Source of the DNA: Acinetobacter pittii ANC 4050
GTDB lineage: Bacteria; Pseudomonadota; Gammaproteobacteria; Pseudomonadales; Moraxellaceae
Direction: 5' to 3'
DNA length: 64,000 nucleotides
Assembly: GCF_000399685.1 (NCBI RefSeq)
Contig: NZ_KB976987.1
Location: forward strand, 3,012,837 to 3,076,836
Of this stretch, positions 46,396 to 58,979 are shown one piece after another. Made by a program: the position numbers and the translations under genes. Position 1 is the stretch's first letter; each line of letters opens with the position of its first letter. The notes below the pieces were generated by a model. That model was not told the DNA's origin and did not search any database. It saw nothing but the letters and a program-made list of their open reading frames with translations.

Positions 46396-47751
46396 TTATT
46401 TTCCAATACAAAATGAACCAAAGATTTTGCCTAAAAGGTCATCGGCACTAAAGTCGCCAGTAATTTCACCTAAAGCATTTTGAGCAAGACGTAGTGATTC
46501 AGCAACCAGTTCACCTGCGTTAAATACAACGAGTTGCTCGCGTGCTTCTGAAAGATAGAGCTGTGTGCGCTTCATTGCGTCTAAATGACGTGTTCTCGCA
46601 ATAAATGTATCTTCCTCAGGGTGAAAGCCTGCATGCGCTGTAATCGCATCTACGAGGCCTTGTACGCCCATCTCTTGTTTCGCTGAAACTGTAATATGAC
46701 GGAACCCTTGATAATCGCCTATTTCAGCTAATTGACCAGTTAAATCGCATTTATTACCAATTAACATTAAACGACGTGGTTCAATGTGTTCAGCAAAATA
46801 TTCTTGAGCAAGTTTTAATGGGTCATCACCTTGATTTAAATCATAAACCAGCAATAACAAATCAGCTTGTTCAATTTCTTTGATTGCTCTACGAATCCCT
46901 TCTTTTTCAACGATATCTCCTGTTTCACGTAGGCCAGCTGTGTCTGTTAAGGTGATTGGTAGGCCATTTAAGCTAATTTTTTCATGCAAAACATCACGAG
47001 TTGTACCGGCAATATCAGTCACAATTGCACGCTCAACACCAGCTAGCGCATTCAACAAGCTTGATTTACCCGCATTTGGTTTACCTGCAATAACAACTTG
47101 TAAACCTTCACGTAGTAATTGACCTTGTCGTGCAGAGGTTTGAACGGCATGTACCGACTGCCGAACATCTTCAAGTAAAGCTAAAATTTTGCCATCTGCC
47201 AAGAAATCGATTTCTTCTTCAGGAAAATCAATTGCGGCTTCAACATGTAAGCGTAAATGAATCAGTTTTTCTAAAACGGTATTAATTTTTGTTGAAAAAG
47301 CGCCTTGTAAAGAACGAACTGCAGAGCGTGCTGCTGCTTGCGAAGTCGCATCAATCAAATCAGCAATAGCTTCCGCTTGTACCAAGTCCATCTTGCCATT
47401 TTCAAAAGCACGCATGGAAAATTCGCCAGCTTTTGCAGCGATTGCGCCCAGCTCAAATAGACGTCCCAGCAAGGCATTTTGAATGACTGGACCACCGTGA
47501 CCTTGTAACTCTACAACATCCTCACCTGTAAACGAGTGAGGATTGGGAAAGCATAGAACAATCCCTTCATCCATAATGCTGCCATCAGCATCATAAAATT
47601 TACGAAAACCCGCCATACGCGCTTCTGGCAAGTTCTTTTGTGTCAGTTTTTGAGCAATTTCATAAGCCTTAGGTCCAGATAGGCGAATCACGCCCACACC
47701 ACCACGCCCTGGTGGCGTTGCAATTGCGGCAATCGTGGTTTGACTTTGCAT
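46396..47751 (-). CDS. mnmE: tRNA uridine-5-carboxymethylaminomethyl modification GTPase
   Basis: Works with MnmG to modify the wobble uridine of several tRNAs. From the ATG at 47751 it is 451 aa (E. coli 454). G-domain motifs: GKPNAGKSSLLNAL (P-loop), DIAGTTRD, DTAGLRETGD and GNKCDLT. The C-terminus ends in FCIGK, with the catalytically important Cys of the CIGK motif. A GTG three codons upstream is possible, but the ATG has AGGT at good spacing. It follows yidC after 90 bases; mnmG is not in this window. Confidence 0.95.
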   Translation of the reverse strand: MQSQTTIAAIATPPGRGGVGVIRLSGPKAYEIAQKLTQKNLPEARMAGFRKFYDADGSIMDEGIVLCFPNPHSFTGEDVVELQGHGGPVIQNALLGRLFELGAIAAKAGEFSMRAFENGKMDLVQAEAIADLIDATSQAAARSAVRSLQGAFSTKINTVLEKLIHLRLHVEAAIDFPEEEIDFLADGKILALLEDVRQSVHAVQTSARQGQLLREGLQVVIAGKPNAGKSSLLNALAGVERAIVTDIAGTTRDVLHEKISLNGLPITLTDTAGLRETGDIVEKEGIRRAIKEIEQADLLLLVYDLNQGDDPLKLAQEYFAEHIEPRRLMLIGNKCDLTGQLAEIGDYQGFRHITVSAKQEMGVQGLVDAITAHAGFHPEEDTFIARTRHLDAMKRTQLYLSEAREQLVVFNAGELVAESLRLAQNALGEITGDFSADDLLGKIFGSFCIGK

Positions 47752-47782
47752 ATTATTCACCTAAAAACCTAAAATCCAGCCA

Positions 47783-47821
47783 AAGAAAAATCCGCCTAAG
47801 ATTACCATCTTAAGCGGATTT
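47783..47821 (-). terminator. Terminator between yidC and mnmE
   Basis: AATCCGCCTAAGAT and ATCTTAAGCGGATT pair (one G-T) around a 4-base loop; on the minus strand five T follow. It should partially separate mnmE from the upstream ribosomal/export genes. Confidence 0.75.
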
Positions 47822-47841
47822 ATTCAGCAAAAGTTCAACGA

Positions 47842-49602
47842 TTAAGAAGCTGATTCAGTCTTATTGATACGACCTTTTTCAACGCTCTTATTAATAAACG
47901 ACTGCTGTAAAATAGTAATACTGTTGTTCACGATCCAGTACAGCACGAGACCTGCAGGAAAGAACAACATAAATACCGTGAACATAATCGGCATAATGCG
48001 GAACACTTTTGCCTGCATTGGATCAGCGGGTTGTGGGTTCAACATTTGCTGCGCAAACATGGTAGCACCCATGATTAACGGCAAGATGAACCAAGGATCC
48101 ATTGCTGACAAGTCTTGAATCCAGCCTAACCATGGTGCATGACGTAATTCCACACTTTCCATGAGTACCCAGTACAAAGCAAGGAAAATTGGCATTTGTA
48201 GCAATAATGGTAAACAACCTGAAAGTGGATTTACTTGTTCACGCTTGTATAAAGCCATCATTTCTTGCGAGAAGCGCATACGGTCTTCACCGAACTCTTC
48301 TTTCATGCGTTGCATTTCTGGTGCAATCACACGCATTTTTGCCATAGAACGATAACTTTTTGAAGATAAAGGCCACAAGATCATCTTCACCATAATGGTA
48401 AGCAAGATGATTGACCATCCCCAGTTACCCACAATGCTATGGAAGAATTGAAGACCTAAGAACAAGAGTTTAGCAATTGGCCATAACCAACCATAATCAA
48501 CAGTCTGATTTAAACCTACAGCTAAATCTTTTAATTCAGATTGTACTTTTGGACCTGAATAAAGTTTTGCATCCACTTCCATTGAAGTGCCTGCAGGAAC
48601 ATTAATCACTGGTGAGGTAAAACCAATGATATTCATGTGATCAGCAGATTGACGAGATTCAAGCTTAGCTACATAAGGCTGACCATTTGCTTGAGTCAGC
48701 TTTAGATTTCCAGGAATCCAAGCACTTACAAAGTAATGCTGAACAATTGCAACCCATCCACCCTTCGCTTCAGTATTTACTTTTTCTTCTGAGAAATTAG
48801 CAAATTTAAGCTTATTGTAATGTGCATCAGGTGTTCCCCAAGCTCCCCCTAAGAAAGTTCCTAGAGTGAAAATACCTTGAGAAGACTTACCAGGATCTTC
48901 AGAATTATCGCGCTTTAATTGCCCAAACATCTGACCTTGCCAGCTTTGTTGGCTACGGTTAATGACTTGATGTTTGACAACAATTGGATATTGACCTTGA
49001 GTAAAGGTAAAAGTCTTAATAATTTCAACGCCTTCAGGTGTTTTAAATACCATTGGAACGTTTAAAACTTTTTCAGATTGACCCTTTTGGTCCTGTACAC
49101 CCTTAGCATCAGCCAAAGTATATGATGTCTTTTCAACAGCATATAATGGACGACCACCACGACTACTATCTGGTCCATTCAAACCAATTAAGCCAGATTG
49201 AGCAACATATGTACGCTTGGCATCATTTTCAAGCATAACAAAAGGTTGATCGCTGTCTTTGCTTTTGTCGTGTGAGAGTAATTCAATACGAACAATATCA
49301 CCACCTTTTGGATTGATCCAAATATGGTAAAGGTCAGTTTGTACTGAAATAAGCTGTTGATTCACAGGTGCGGTTGCATCTGTGGTTTGTGACTGCGCAA
49401 TATTTGCTTGTGGCACATCGGAAGCCACTGTTGCATTTTTAGCATTTGGCAAATCAGCAGATACTTCATGCGAGCTTACAGCCGCCGCTTGTTGTTGCGG
49501 TGCAGTTGCAGCATTTCCATAATCTTTTTGCCAAGCCAAAATGAGCAAATATGCGGTGACAAACATGGCCCCGAGAATTGCAAACCTGGCCCATTGTTGC
49601 AT
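47842..49602 (-). CDS. yidC: Membrane protein insertase YidC
   Basis: Inserts proteins into the inner membrane with or without SecYEG. It is 586 aa (E. coli 548). An N-terminal anchor (residues about 6-24) is followed by a Gln/Ala-rich linker and the periplasmic beta domain. The conserved core is at the C-terminus: LKLLF-type first helix, KMRVIAPEMQRMKEEFGEDRMRFSQEMMALYKREQVNPLSGCLPLLLQMPIFLALYW, then further membrane helices and a basic-acidic tail. The yidD stop lies 5 bases before its start, so it is in the rpmH-rnpA-yidD-yidC unit. Confidence 0.95.
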   Translation of the reverse strand: MQQWARFAILGAMFVTAYLLILAWQKDYGNAATAPQQQAAAVSSHEVSADLPNAKNATVASDVPQANIAQSQTTDATAPVNQQLISVQTDLYHIWINPKGGDIVRIELLSHDKSKDSDQPFVMLENDAKRTYVAQSGLIGLNGPDSSRGGRPLYAVEKTSYTLADAKGVQDQKGQSEKVLNVPMVFKTPEGVEIIKTFTFTQGQYPIVVKHQVINRSQQSWQGQMFGQLKRDNSEDPGKSSQGIFTLGTFLGGAWGTPDAHYNKLKFANFSEEKVNTEAKGGWVAIVQHYFVSAWIPGNLKLTQANGQPYVAKLESRQSADHMNIIGFTSPVINVPAGTSMEVDAKLYSGPKVQSELKDLAVGLNQTVDYGWLWPIAKLLFLGLQFFHSIVGNWGWSIILLTIMVKMILWPLSSKSYRSMAKMRVIAPEMQRMKEEFGEDRMRFSQEMMALYKREQVNPLSGCLPLLLQMPIFLALYWVLMESVELRHAPWLGWIQDLSAMDPWFILPLIMGATMFAQQMLNPQPADPMQAKVFRIMPIMFTVFMLFFPAGLVLYWIVNNSITILQQSFINKSVEKGRINKTESAS

Positions 49603-49607
49603 ATCTA

Positions 49608-49928
49608 TTACCCCAAATGGTTAGAGAGATTTTGCTTCAGTAAACGATCACGAAAGGGTACAGCAACATGATGCGTTTGAGAATCTATTTGATGAAACGA
49701 AATAAAACGAATTGCTTTTGGCGGTACCGGATCATATCCAGATCCTCCCCACGGATGACAACGACAAATCCGTTTAGAAGATAACCAAACGCCTTTTATC
49801 GCACCATGAGTGTGCAATGCTTCTATCGCATATTGGGAACAAGTCGGGATATAACGACAACGGGGTCCAAGAAGCGGACTAATCGCAATTTGATACAGTC
49901 GAATCAACCAACGTAGAAAACGGACCAT
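49608..49928 (-). CDS. yidD: Membrane protein insertion efficiency factor YidD
   Basis: 106 aa. The family core [69 protein letters not shown] is complete, with the conserved Cys residues and the amphipathic N-terminal helix. The C-terminal 25 residues ([15 protein letters not shown]) are a species-specific tail. It assists YidC-dependent insertion. It lies 10 bases after rnpA and 5 bases before yidC. Confidence 0.94.
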   Translation of the reverse strand: MVRFLRWLIRLYQIAISPLLGPRCRYIPTCSQYAIEALHTHGAIKGVWLSSKRICRCHPWGGSGYDPVPPKAIRFISFHQIDSQTHHVAVPFRDRLLKQNLSNHLG

Positions 49929-49938
49929 TGGCTATCTC

Positions 49939-50331
49939 TTAATTCTGCGAGGTTGTGCCAACTTTAGAATGTTTTTTTGCTAAGCGCTGTAATTTTTGCC
50001 AAGCAAAATCTAATTGTTGATATAGCTCAGCATTCGTAATCGTTTCTATACCAACTTTCGGCATCACTACAACATCTATGTCTGATCCAAAATTCGGCTG
50101 ATGTAGACGAAAGCTCTCACGAGCAAGACGTTTTATTCGATTTCTTTCATGCGCTCGGCGCACTTTTTTCTTAGCAACAACAATACCCAAACGGCTTTTA
50201 GGCTGTTCGGTTAATTTTGCAAGAAATAAAAAATGGGGTTGATGCACTTTAAAAAGCGCACCATCAAATACACTTTTATAATCTGCAGCACAGCGTATTC
50301 GCACGTCTGTGCTAAAACTGTAAAGTGTCAT
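49939..50331 (-). CDS. rnpA: Ribonuclease P protein component
   Basis: Protein subunit of RNase P, which trims tRNA 5' leaders. It is 130 aa from the ATG at 50331; a TTG three codons upstream is possible. The signature [21 protein letters not shown] (RNR motif) is clear, as are the N-terminal [17 protein letters not shown] and [12 protein letters not shown]. It lies 29 bases after rpmH, the normal order. Confidence 0.95.
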   Translation of the reverse strand: MTLYSFSTDVRIRCAADYKSVFDGALFKVHQPHFLFLAKLTEQPKSRLGIVVAKKKVRRAHERNRIKRLARESFRLHQPNFGSDIDVVVMPKVGIETITNAELYQQLDFAWQKLQRLAKKHSKVGTTSQN

Positions 50332-50360
50332 CACACCCAAGTCTGGTCAGCGTAACAGTA

Positions 50361-50495
50361 TTAAACAGTTAAGCTATGACGACCTTTTGCACGACGACGA
50401 GCTAATACTTGACGACCAGCTTTAGTTGCCATACGAGCACGGAAACCATGAACGCGTTTACGCTTTAATTCAGATGGTTGGAAAGTACGTTTCAT
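50361..50495 (-). CDS. rpmH: 50S ribosomal protein L34
   Basis: 44 aa, the exact usual size: [44 protein letters not shown]. The ATG at 50495 has GGGAG 8 bases upstream. A longer upstream reading frame is not part of the protein. It is the first gene of the minus-strand unit that faces dnaA across the origin-type region. Confidence 0.97.
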
Positions 50496-51176
50496 ATTGA
50501 AACTCCCAAAAATGATCTTTCTATAAAGGTCCGCGATTTTATTGTGCAATGTTTACGCTGTCAATGAAAAACCAAGAAAGTTTTGTATTTAACCCAAATT
50601 TTTAATCTTTTTACTTCTTTTTATTCTTTCCATAATTTAGGGCAATATATAGCTTTAAAAGTTATACACAAAGTAATTGTCTATTTTTATTAGAACTTTT
50701 AATATATACACACCTTATATACATATTTATCAACAAAACAAGATATCATCTTGGTTTTGATTTACTACATTTGAATTTAAATTCATATTTTGTAGTTATC
50801 CACAAAAGATCATCCTCCTATTAAATAAATTCAAATTTAGAAATTTAAATTTATTCTTATTAGGGGTGACTTTTTCTGTGGATTTCGCACTTTTAAATTT
50901 AAAAAACATGTATTTGGGGTGTTGATAACTCTGTTTTTATTATATTTATGGATTGTGGATAAGTTTATGTGTTAATTTATCCACAGGTTGTGCAAAAAGT
51001 TATGCACAAGCCGATTTGAATTTAAATTTATTCACAAGAGATTTCTTTTTAGACAAAATCAAACGAAATCGTCATGACAGATGTGGATAACTTGGTTAGA
51101 ATGGCGACCCCTTCTCATCAGGAAGGGTTAATCTTTAGATTATTTGAATTTAAAAACGCAGAAATAGGGGATACAC
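50496..51176. other. oriC: Origin-type region (oriC candidate) between rpmH and dnaA
   Basis: About 680 bases of A+T-rich DNA without a gene. DnaA boxes: perfect TTATCCACA forms at 50796-50804, 50954-50962 (complement), 50977-50985 and 51082-51090 (complement); near-matches TTATACACA at 50662-50670 and TTATGCACA at 51000-51008; TGTGGATTT at 50877. Perfect TTTRAATTYAAA palindromes start at 50770, 50892, 51015 and 51143. In Pseudomonas the origin lies in this same rpmH-dnaA gap. The promoters of rpmH and dnaA must also be here, and the boxes close to dnaA suggest autoregulation. Confidence 0.75.
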
Positions 51177-52586
51177 ATGCTGTGGACAGACTGCTTAACT
51201 CGCTTGCGACAAGAGCTCTCTGATAACGTCTTTGCGATGTGGATTCGCCCATTAGTTGCTGAAGAAGTAGAAGGTATACTGCGTCTTTATGCACCTAATC
51301 CTTATTGGACGCGTTACATTCAAGAGAACCATTTAGAATTAATTTCTATATTGGCCGAACAGTTATCAGAAGGGCGTGTGCGTCAGGTTGAGATTTTAGT
51401 TGATTCTCGTCCTGGTAGTATTTTGTCATCGAGTGAACAGCCAGCAACTACAACGGCTGCTTTACAAACTGCGCCTCAACAAAGCATTAAAGTAAAAAAA
51501 GAACCGGATGCTATTTCCAATACACTTACTACTAATAGTGTAGTAAACCCAAAAACGCCGAAAAAGAAGCTATTAAATCCTCAATTTACTTTTTCTTTAT
51601 TTGTTGAAGGCCGTTCGAACCAGATGGCTGCTGAAACATGTAGAAAAGTGTTAACACAATTAGGTGCTTCACAGCACAACCCTTTATTCTTATATGGTCC
51701 GACAGGCTTAGGTAAGACTCACTTGATGCAGGCAGTTGGTAATGCTTTATTACAAGCCAAGCCTAATGCACGGGTGATGTATATGACCTCGGAGAGTTTT
51801 GTTCAGGATTTTGTAAGTTCTTTGCAAAAAGGCAAAGTGGAAGAGTTCAAGAAAAATTGCCGTTCTTTAGACTTACTATTGGTTGATGATATTCATCTCT
51901 TAGCAGGTAAAGAAGCAAGCCTGGTTGAGTTTTTCTATACATTCAATGCCTTACTTGATGAATCAAAACAAATTATTTTAACCTCAGATCGGTACCCGAA
52001 AGAATTGACCGAGTTGGATCCTCGTTTGGTATCTCGCTTTTCTTGGGGTCTTTCTGTAGGTGTTGAGCCTCCAGATATTGAAACTCGTATCGAAATTTTA
52101 TTGAAGAAAGCTGAAAATAGCGGCGTTGATTTACCTCGAAACTGTGCATTATTCATTGCACAACAAGTAGTTGCCAACGTCCGGGAACTTGAAGGGGCAC
52201 TCAATAAAGTCGTTGCAATTTCTCGATTTAAAGGTGCGCCGATCGATCTTGATGTTGTCCGTGAATCTTTAAAAGATGTATTGGCAATCCGTGCACGTAC
52301 AATTAGCGTAGAAAATATCCAACGTGTGGTCAGTGAATATTTCCGAATTCCTTTAAAAGAATTGGTAGGACCAAAACGGACACGTATTTATGCTCGACCG
52401 CGTCAGTTAGCAATGGGTCTTGCTCGTGAATTGACGGGTGATAGTTTTCCTGAAATTGGAATGGCTTTTGGTGGGCGTGACCATAGTACGGTGATGCATG
52501 CTTGTGAAAAAGTTGTGAGTCTTCGAGAGGAAGATCCGATTTTTGACGAAGATTATAAAAATCTACTGCGTCTACTTCAGAGTTAA
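51177..52586 (+). CDS. dnaA: Chromosomal replication initiator protein DnaA
   Basis: Binds DnaA boxes and opens oriC. It is 469 aa (E. coli 467). Domain I at the N-terminus (MLWTDCLTRLRQELSDNVFAMWIRPL), a variable linker to about residue 130, then the AAA+ domain with Walker A GPTGLGKT (174-181), Walker B LLLVDDIH and arginine-finger region LDPRLVSRFSWG. Domain IV at the C-terminus has the DNA-binding signature GGRDHSTVMHACEKV. The start ATG is preceded by GGGG. It is followed by dnaN after 97 bases. Confidence 0.97.
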   Translation: MLWTDCLTRLRQELSDNVFAMWIRPLVAEEVEGILRLYAPNPYWTRYIQENHLELISILAEQLSEGRVRQVEILVDSRPGSILSSSEQPATTTAALQTAPQQSIKVKKEPDAISNTLTTNSVVNPKTPKKKLLNPQFTFSLFVEGRSNQMAAETCRKVLTQLGASQHNPLFLYGPTGLGKTHLMQAVGNALLQAKPNARVMYMTSESFVQDFVSSLQKGKVEEFKKNCRSLDLLLVDDIHLLAGKEASLVEFFYTFNALLDESKQIILTSDRYPKELTELDPRLVSRFSWGLSVGVEPPDIETRIEILLKKAENSGVDLPRNCALFIAQQVVANVRELEGALNKVVAISRFKGAPIDLDVVRESLKDVLAIRARTISVENIQRVVSEYFRIPLKELVGPKRTRIYARPRQLAMGLARELTGDSFPEIGMAFGGRDHSTVMHACEKVVSLREEDPIFDEDYKNLLRLLQS

Positions 52587-52683
52587 TGAAATAATAAGAC
52601 GTTGTTGCAAAGTCTACGTAAGTGCAGCATAGTACACAGCTAAAAAATGAAATATTTGCTCCAAGTTGCTAGAGGAATGAATC

Positions 52684-53832
52684 GTGCGTTTGAAAATCGC
52701 TAAAGAAAGCTTACTCAATGTTTTATCGCATGTTGTCGGTGCGGTAGAACGTCGTCATACATTGAATATTCTTTCAAACGTCAAAATTCAGACTAATGCT
52801 CAGGCACTCACCATTACTGGTTCTGATTTAGAAGTCGAGCTGGTTGCCAGTACTGTTTTAACAGAAGGGGCATGCATTGAAGCAGGTGAAACAACTGTTC
52901 CTGCTCGTAAGTTGATGGAAATTTGTAAATCATTGCCTACAGCTGCATTGATAGATTTACAAATTACTGAAGATCAGAGATGTATCTTAAAGTCTGGTAA
53001 TAGCCGTTTTGTATTAGGTACTTTACCGGCAGAAGATTACCCGTTATTAACCACTGAAAATAGTCAAGGTACACAAGTACAGGTTACTCAACGTGAGTTA
53101 AAGCGTTTATTTGAAAAAACAGCTTTTGCTATGGCTGTACAGGATGTGCGTTTCTATTTAACTGGTACTTTATTAGAAATTGATGAAAATCAATTACGTG
53201 CAGTAACAACAGATGGTCACCGTTTAGCACTTTGTGAAATCACTGCTTCTTCTACATCATCTCAATTGGTTCAAGCAATTGTGCCTCGTAAAGCTGTGGG
53301 TGAATTGCAGCGTTTACTCAGTATTGAAGATGAACAATTAACATTGCTCATCGGTCGTGAATTGTTAAATGTCACGATTAATACTTCGAGCCGTGACAAA
53401 GAGCAGGGCGATATCACTGTTCGTTTTACGACGAAATTGATTGATGGAAAATTCCCTGATTATCGTCGTGTAATTCCACGTGGTGGCGATAAACATGTGT
53501 TAATTAGCCATGATGTGTTCAAACAATCATTACAACGTGTCGCAATTTTGAGTAATGAGAAGTTACGTGGCGTTTTCTTGAATTTTAATCAAGATTCTTT
53601 ACAGCTACGTGCAAATAACCCTGAACAAGATGAAGCGATTGAAGATTTAGCAATTCAGTACCAAAACATACCGCTTGAAATGTCGTTTAATGCGCAATAT
53701 TTGCTAGATGTTTTAGGTGTGCTTGATGGTGATGATGTAAATATGAGCATGACTGAAGCAAACCAGTCTGTATTGGTTCAAGATCCGGCACATCCTGACC
53801 AGACGTATGTCGTAATGCCAATGCGTGTATAA
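52684..53832 (+). CDS. dnaN: DNA polymerase III beta subunit (sliding clamp)
   Basis: Ring-shaped processivity clamp, 382 aa (E. coli 366). The start codon is GTG at 52684, with AGAGGA 7 bases upstream; the ATG at 52677 is in another frame. The N-terminus [35 protein letters not shown] and the C-terminal MPMRV (E. coli MPMRL) are diagnostic. A few extra residues occur in the second domain ([31 protein letters not shown]). It sits between dnaA and recF. Confidence 0.96.
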   Translation: MRLKIAKESLLNVLSHVVGAVERRHTLNILSNVKIQTNAQALTITGSDLEVELVASTVLTEGACIEAGETTVPARKLMEICKSLPTAALIDLQITEDQRCILKSGNSRFVLGTLPAEDYPLLTTENSQGTQVQVTQRELKRLFEKTAFAMAVQDVRFYLTGTLLEIDENQLRAVTTDGHRLALCEITASSTSSQLVQAIVPRKAVGELQRLLSIEDEQLTLLIGRELLNVTINTSSRDKEQGDITVRFTTKLIDGKFPDYRRVIPRGGDKHVLISHDVFKQSLQRVAILSNEKLRGVFLNFNQDSLQLRANNPEQDEAIEDLAIQYQNIPLEMSFNAQYLLDVLGVLDGDDVNMSMTEANQSVLVQDPAHPDQTYVVMPMRV

Positions 53833-53846
53833 TTCGGCTAATTCAT

Positions 53847-54929
53847 ATGCATCTTACGCGTTTAAATATTGAACGTGTGCGTAATTTAAAAACGGTTGCA
53901 CTCCAAGGGTTGCAACCGTTTAATGTATTTTATGGCGCTAACGGTTCAGGAAAAACTTCAATTCTGGAAGCAATCCATTTGCTTGCAACAGGGCGGTCAT
54001 TCCGTACCCATATACCCAAAAATTATATTCAATATTCTGCCGAAGATGCGATTGTCTTCGCCCAGTCCGCAACTGAAAAAATTGGCATGCAAAAGTTAGC
54101 CTCTGGTGAGCAGTTGATGAAGGTCAATGGCGATACGGTGGCTACACAAGGGCAACTCGCGAAACTGCTGCCTTTGCAACATATTGACCCACAAAGTACA
54201 GATATTATTGATCATGGGGCAAAACCTCGCCGTCAGCTTTTAGATTGGCTGATGTTCCACGTGGAACCTGAGTTTTATTTTGCTTGGCAATATTATTCTC
54301 GTGCATTAAAACAGCGTAATACCTTACTTAAAACCAGACGTAATATTTCTTTAGCGGATTTAGAGCCGTGGAACAAAATGTTGAGTGATTATGGAGAAAT
54401 TTTACACTCTCAACGTTTAAGTATTGTGGAACAATGGAATGTCTTTTTTCAAAATGATTTAAGTCAATTATTACCTGATCTGGAGATTGAACTGGAATAT
54501 AGTCCGGGTTTTCATACAGAGCAGGGACTCATGCAAGACTTGCTGAATCAACACCAAAAAGACATCGAAAGACGCTATACCGAATATGGTCCACATCGTG
54601 CAGATTTGCGCTTGAAAACCCCGTTTGGACATGCTGACGTTGTTTTATCAAGAGGTCAGAAAAAACTGCTGATTATTGCCTTAAAACTGTCACAAATTGC
54701 AATGTTGCATGCGAGTAATAAGGAAACTGTGGTATTATTAGATGATCTGACAGCAGAATTAGACTTAACCGCACAACAACGTTTAATTGAACGATTAAGC
54801 CAACTTGGTAGCCAGGTTTTTATGACAACTTTAGATCATGCATCGGTAAAAAAACACTTACATGATCTGTCTATTTCATATCAATTATTCAATGTTGAAT
54901 CCGGTCAAGTTAGTCTTGCTTCACCATAA
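53847..54929 (+). CDS. recF: DNA replication and repair protein RecF
   Basis: SMC-like ATPase that loads RecA on gapped DNA with RecO and RecR. It is 360 aa. Walker [10 protein letters not shown] (about 30-38); the signature [15 protein letters not shown]; Walker [14 protein letters not shown]. The start lies 14 bases after dnaN. A parS-like 16-mer at 54253 lies in the coding region (codons for MFHVEPE). Confidence 0.95.
   Translation: MHLTRLNIERVRNLKTVALQGLQPFNVFYGANGSGKTSILEAIHLLATGRSFRTHIPKNYIQYSAEDAIVFAQSATEKIGMQKLASGEQLMKVNGDTVATQGQLAKLLPLQHIDPQSTDIIDHGAKPRRQLLDWLMFHVEPEFYFAWQYYSRALKQRNTLLKTRRNISLADLEPWNKMLSDYGEILHSQRLSIVEQWNVFFQNDLSQLLPDLEIELEYSPGFHTEQGLMQDLLNQHQKDIERRYTEYGPHRADLRLKTPFGHADVVLSRGQKKLLIIALKLSQIAMLHASNKETVVLLDDLTAELDLTAQQRLIERLSQLGSQVFMTTLDHASVKKHLHDLSISYQLFNVESGQVSLASP
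54253..54268. other. parS-like ParB-binding site inside recF
   Basis: TGTTCCACGTGGAACC contains the perfectly palindromic core GTTCCACGTGGAAC. Confidence 0.85.
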
Positions 54930-54972
54930 TTTTTTGATGTTACCCATCTTTGAATAAACCTATATTTGCTAG

Positions 54973-57450
<2,478 letters not shown>

Positions 57451-57488
57451 TTCATAACATGATTCTAAATCAGTCTAGGGAGAGAATG

Positions 57489-57878
57489 ATGAGTCAGAAA
57501 TTATTAGCTAGTCTGTTAATTTCATGTGCGATTTTAGGAAGTTCTGCTGTTTCGGCGGCAGACCTAGAAACGAATATGAAAACTTTAGCTAAGAGTACTA
57601 AAGCATTTGCTGAAGCAAAAGATACTGATAACGCGAAACAACAGCTTGTTGTAATGCGTGAAGCAGCTGTTTCTTCTAAGCAATATTTACCGCATAAACT
57701 CGAAGGTTTGCCTTCAGAAAATGTACAGGTAAAAGAGTATCAAGCCGGTTTAGATCAGCTTGTTGCCGAGATTGATAAAGTAACTGCTTTGGTTGAGCAA
57801 GGACAATTAGATCAAGCCAAAACTGAAGCAATCAATTTAGTCACAATACGAAATGAAAATCATAAAAAATTTAGATAA
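57489..57878 (+). CDS. cybC: Cytochrome b562
   Basis: Small periplasmic four-helix-bundle haem protein, 129 aa with a signal peptide (MSQKLLASLLISCAILGSSAVSAA). The mature part begins ADLETNM like E. coli cytochrome b562 (ADLEDNM), with Met7 as one haem ligand, and ends VTIRNENHKKFR with the His ligand (E. coli TTRNAYHQKYR). AGGGAGAG precedes the double ATG; I use the second. It follows gyrB after 38 bases and might be read from its transcript. Its electron partner is not known. Confidence 0.9.
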   Translation: MSQKLLASLLISCAILGSSAVSAADLETNMKTLAKSTKAFAEAKDTDNAKQQLVVMREAAVSSKQYLPHKLEGLPSENVQVKEYQAGLDQLVAEIDKVTALVEQGQLDQAKTEAINLVTIRNENHKKFR

Positions 57879-57900
57879 TTGTTTATGATGATTAAAGAAA

Positions 57901-57935
57901 AGGCTTTGTTTTATTTAAGACAAAGCTTTTTTTTT
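57901..57935 (+). terminator. Terminator after cybC
   Basis: GCTTTGT (57903-57909) pairs with ACAAAGC (57920-57926), followed by nine T. Confidence 0.85.
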
Positions 57936-58002
57936 GATAAGAACTGAACTTTTAAACTGCCATTTAAGTGGTAGTTTTTATTTATATCAAGAGAATATAA
58001 TT

Positions 58003-58929
58003 TTGAAAAAAACTCACATACTCTTATGCATTGGGATCATTTTTTTTAATTGTTTATTTCAACTGCATGCTGCAATAGCCCCAACCTTTTACGGAAAATT
58101 AGTATTTCATCGTTATAGTGATTATGACGCATGGGACAGTAAGCTTTATTTGTATAACTTCACAACACAGCAGACTACATTACTGGGTACAAATTGGAAA
58201 ATTGACCATATGATGAATGGCCATTTCTCTCCAGATGGAAAATGGTTAACTTTCATGGGAGTGAACTCTGGACAGCATTATGGCGATGCATGGGATGTAT
58301 ATGTTTGGAAAGTCGGAAGCACTGAGTTACCTATTAACTTAACTCAGAGTAATAATAAGCGCGATGAAGATCCTAAATTTATAGATAATCAGCGCATTAT
58401 TTTTAAACAAAATGGCGATTTAAAAATCGTCAAAATGACTGATCGTACGATAACTTCTGTCACGCAAAATGGTTGGGACATAGAAGAGTCGATGCCTTAT
58501 CCAATGGTGAATACTAACCAAATCTTATATGCGAAAGGTGCTGGAAATAATTCTCGAATTTTCAGTATTGATCAGTCGGGTGCCTATGATACACAGCTGA
58601 CCAATATCGCTTCATATTATCCAATATGGTGGCAAGGAAGTCGCTTCTTATATGTACGCTGGTACAGTCCAACAAATGCTCATGATCAGGTCTATATTTA
58701 TGATATGGCGAATAAACAAACCACACGTTTGCCATTTAACAGCACTAATTATGATACTTCCGACCCCGCTCCTTTAGATCAACGTTACATGGTAGTGTCT
58801 CTTGCAGGACAAACAGGGAGTCGAGGTGGTTATGATTTATATATCGCTGACAGTCTATCAAGCAATGTTTGGCCTTTACCGATCAATACCAATTTAAATG
58901 AATTAGGGGCTTTTTATACGCCTTACTAA
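58003..58929 (+). CDS. Secreted beta-propeller-like protein (TolB/PD40-type)
   Basis: 308 aa if it starts at the TTG at 58003, where the signal peptide (KKTHILLCIGIIFFNCLFQLHA) begins properly; AAGAGA lies upstream. The next part has repeated blades of the type GHFSPDGKWLTFMGV, EDPKFIDNQRIIFKQNGDLKIVKM, ESMPYPMVNTNQILYAKGAGNNSRIFSID, like TolB/PD40 propellers. No catalytic domain follows, so it probably binds something in the periplasm or outside. It is not next to tol genes. A longer start in frame at 57934 is less likely, since it overlaps the cybC terminator. Confidence 0.75.
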   Translation: MKKTHILLCIGIIFFNCLFQLHAAIAPTFYGKLVFHRYSDYDAWDSKLYLYNFTTQQTTLLGTNWKIDHMMNGHFSPDGKWLTFMGVNSGQHYGDAWDVYVWKVGSTELPINLTQSNNKRDEDPKFIDNQRIIFKQNGDLKIVKMTDRTITSVTQNGWDIEESMPYPMVNTNQILYAKGAGNNSRIFSIDQSGAYDTQLTNIASYYPIWWQGSRFLYVRWYSPTNAHDQVYIYDMANKQTTRLPFNSTNYDTSDPAPLDQRYMVVSLAGQTGSRGGYDLYIADSLSSNVWPLPINTNLNELGAFYTPY

Positions 58930-58934
58930 TCAAT

Positions 58935-58966
58935 AAAAAAGCCGATTAAGAAATCGGCTTTTTTAT
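58935..58966. terminator. Terminator between the propeller gene and yheS
   Basis: AAAGCCGATT and AATCGGCTTT with a short loop, flanked by A and T runs; can act for both converging genes. Confidence 0.88.
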
Positions 58967-58979
58967 TTTAGAAAATAGA

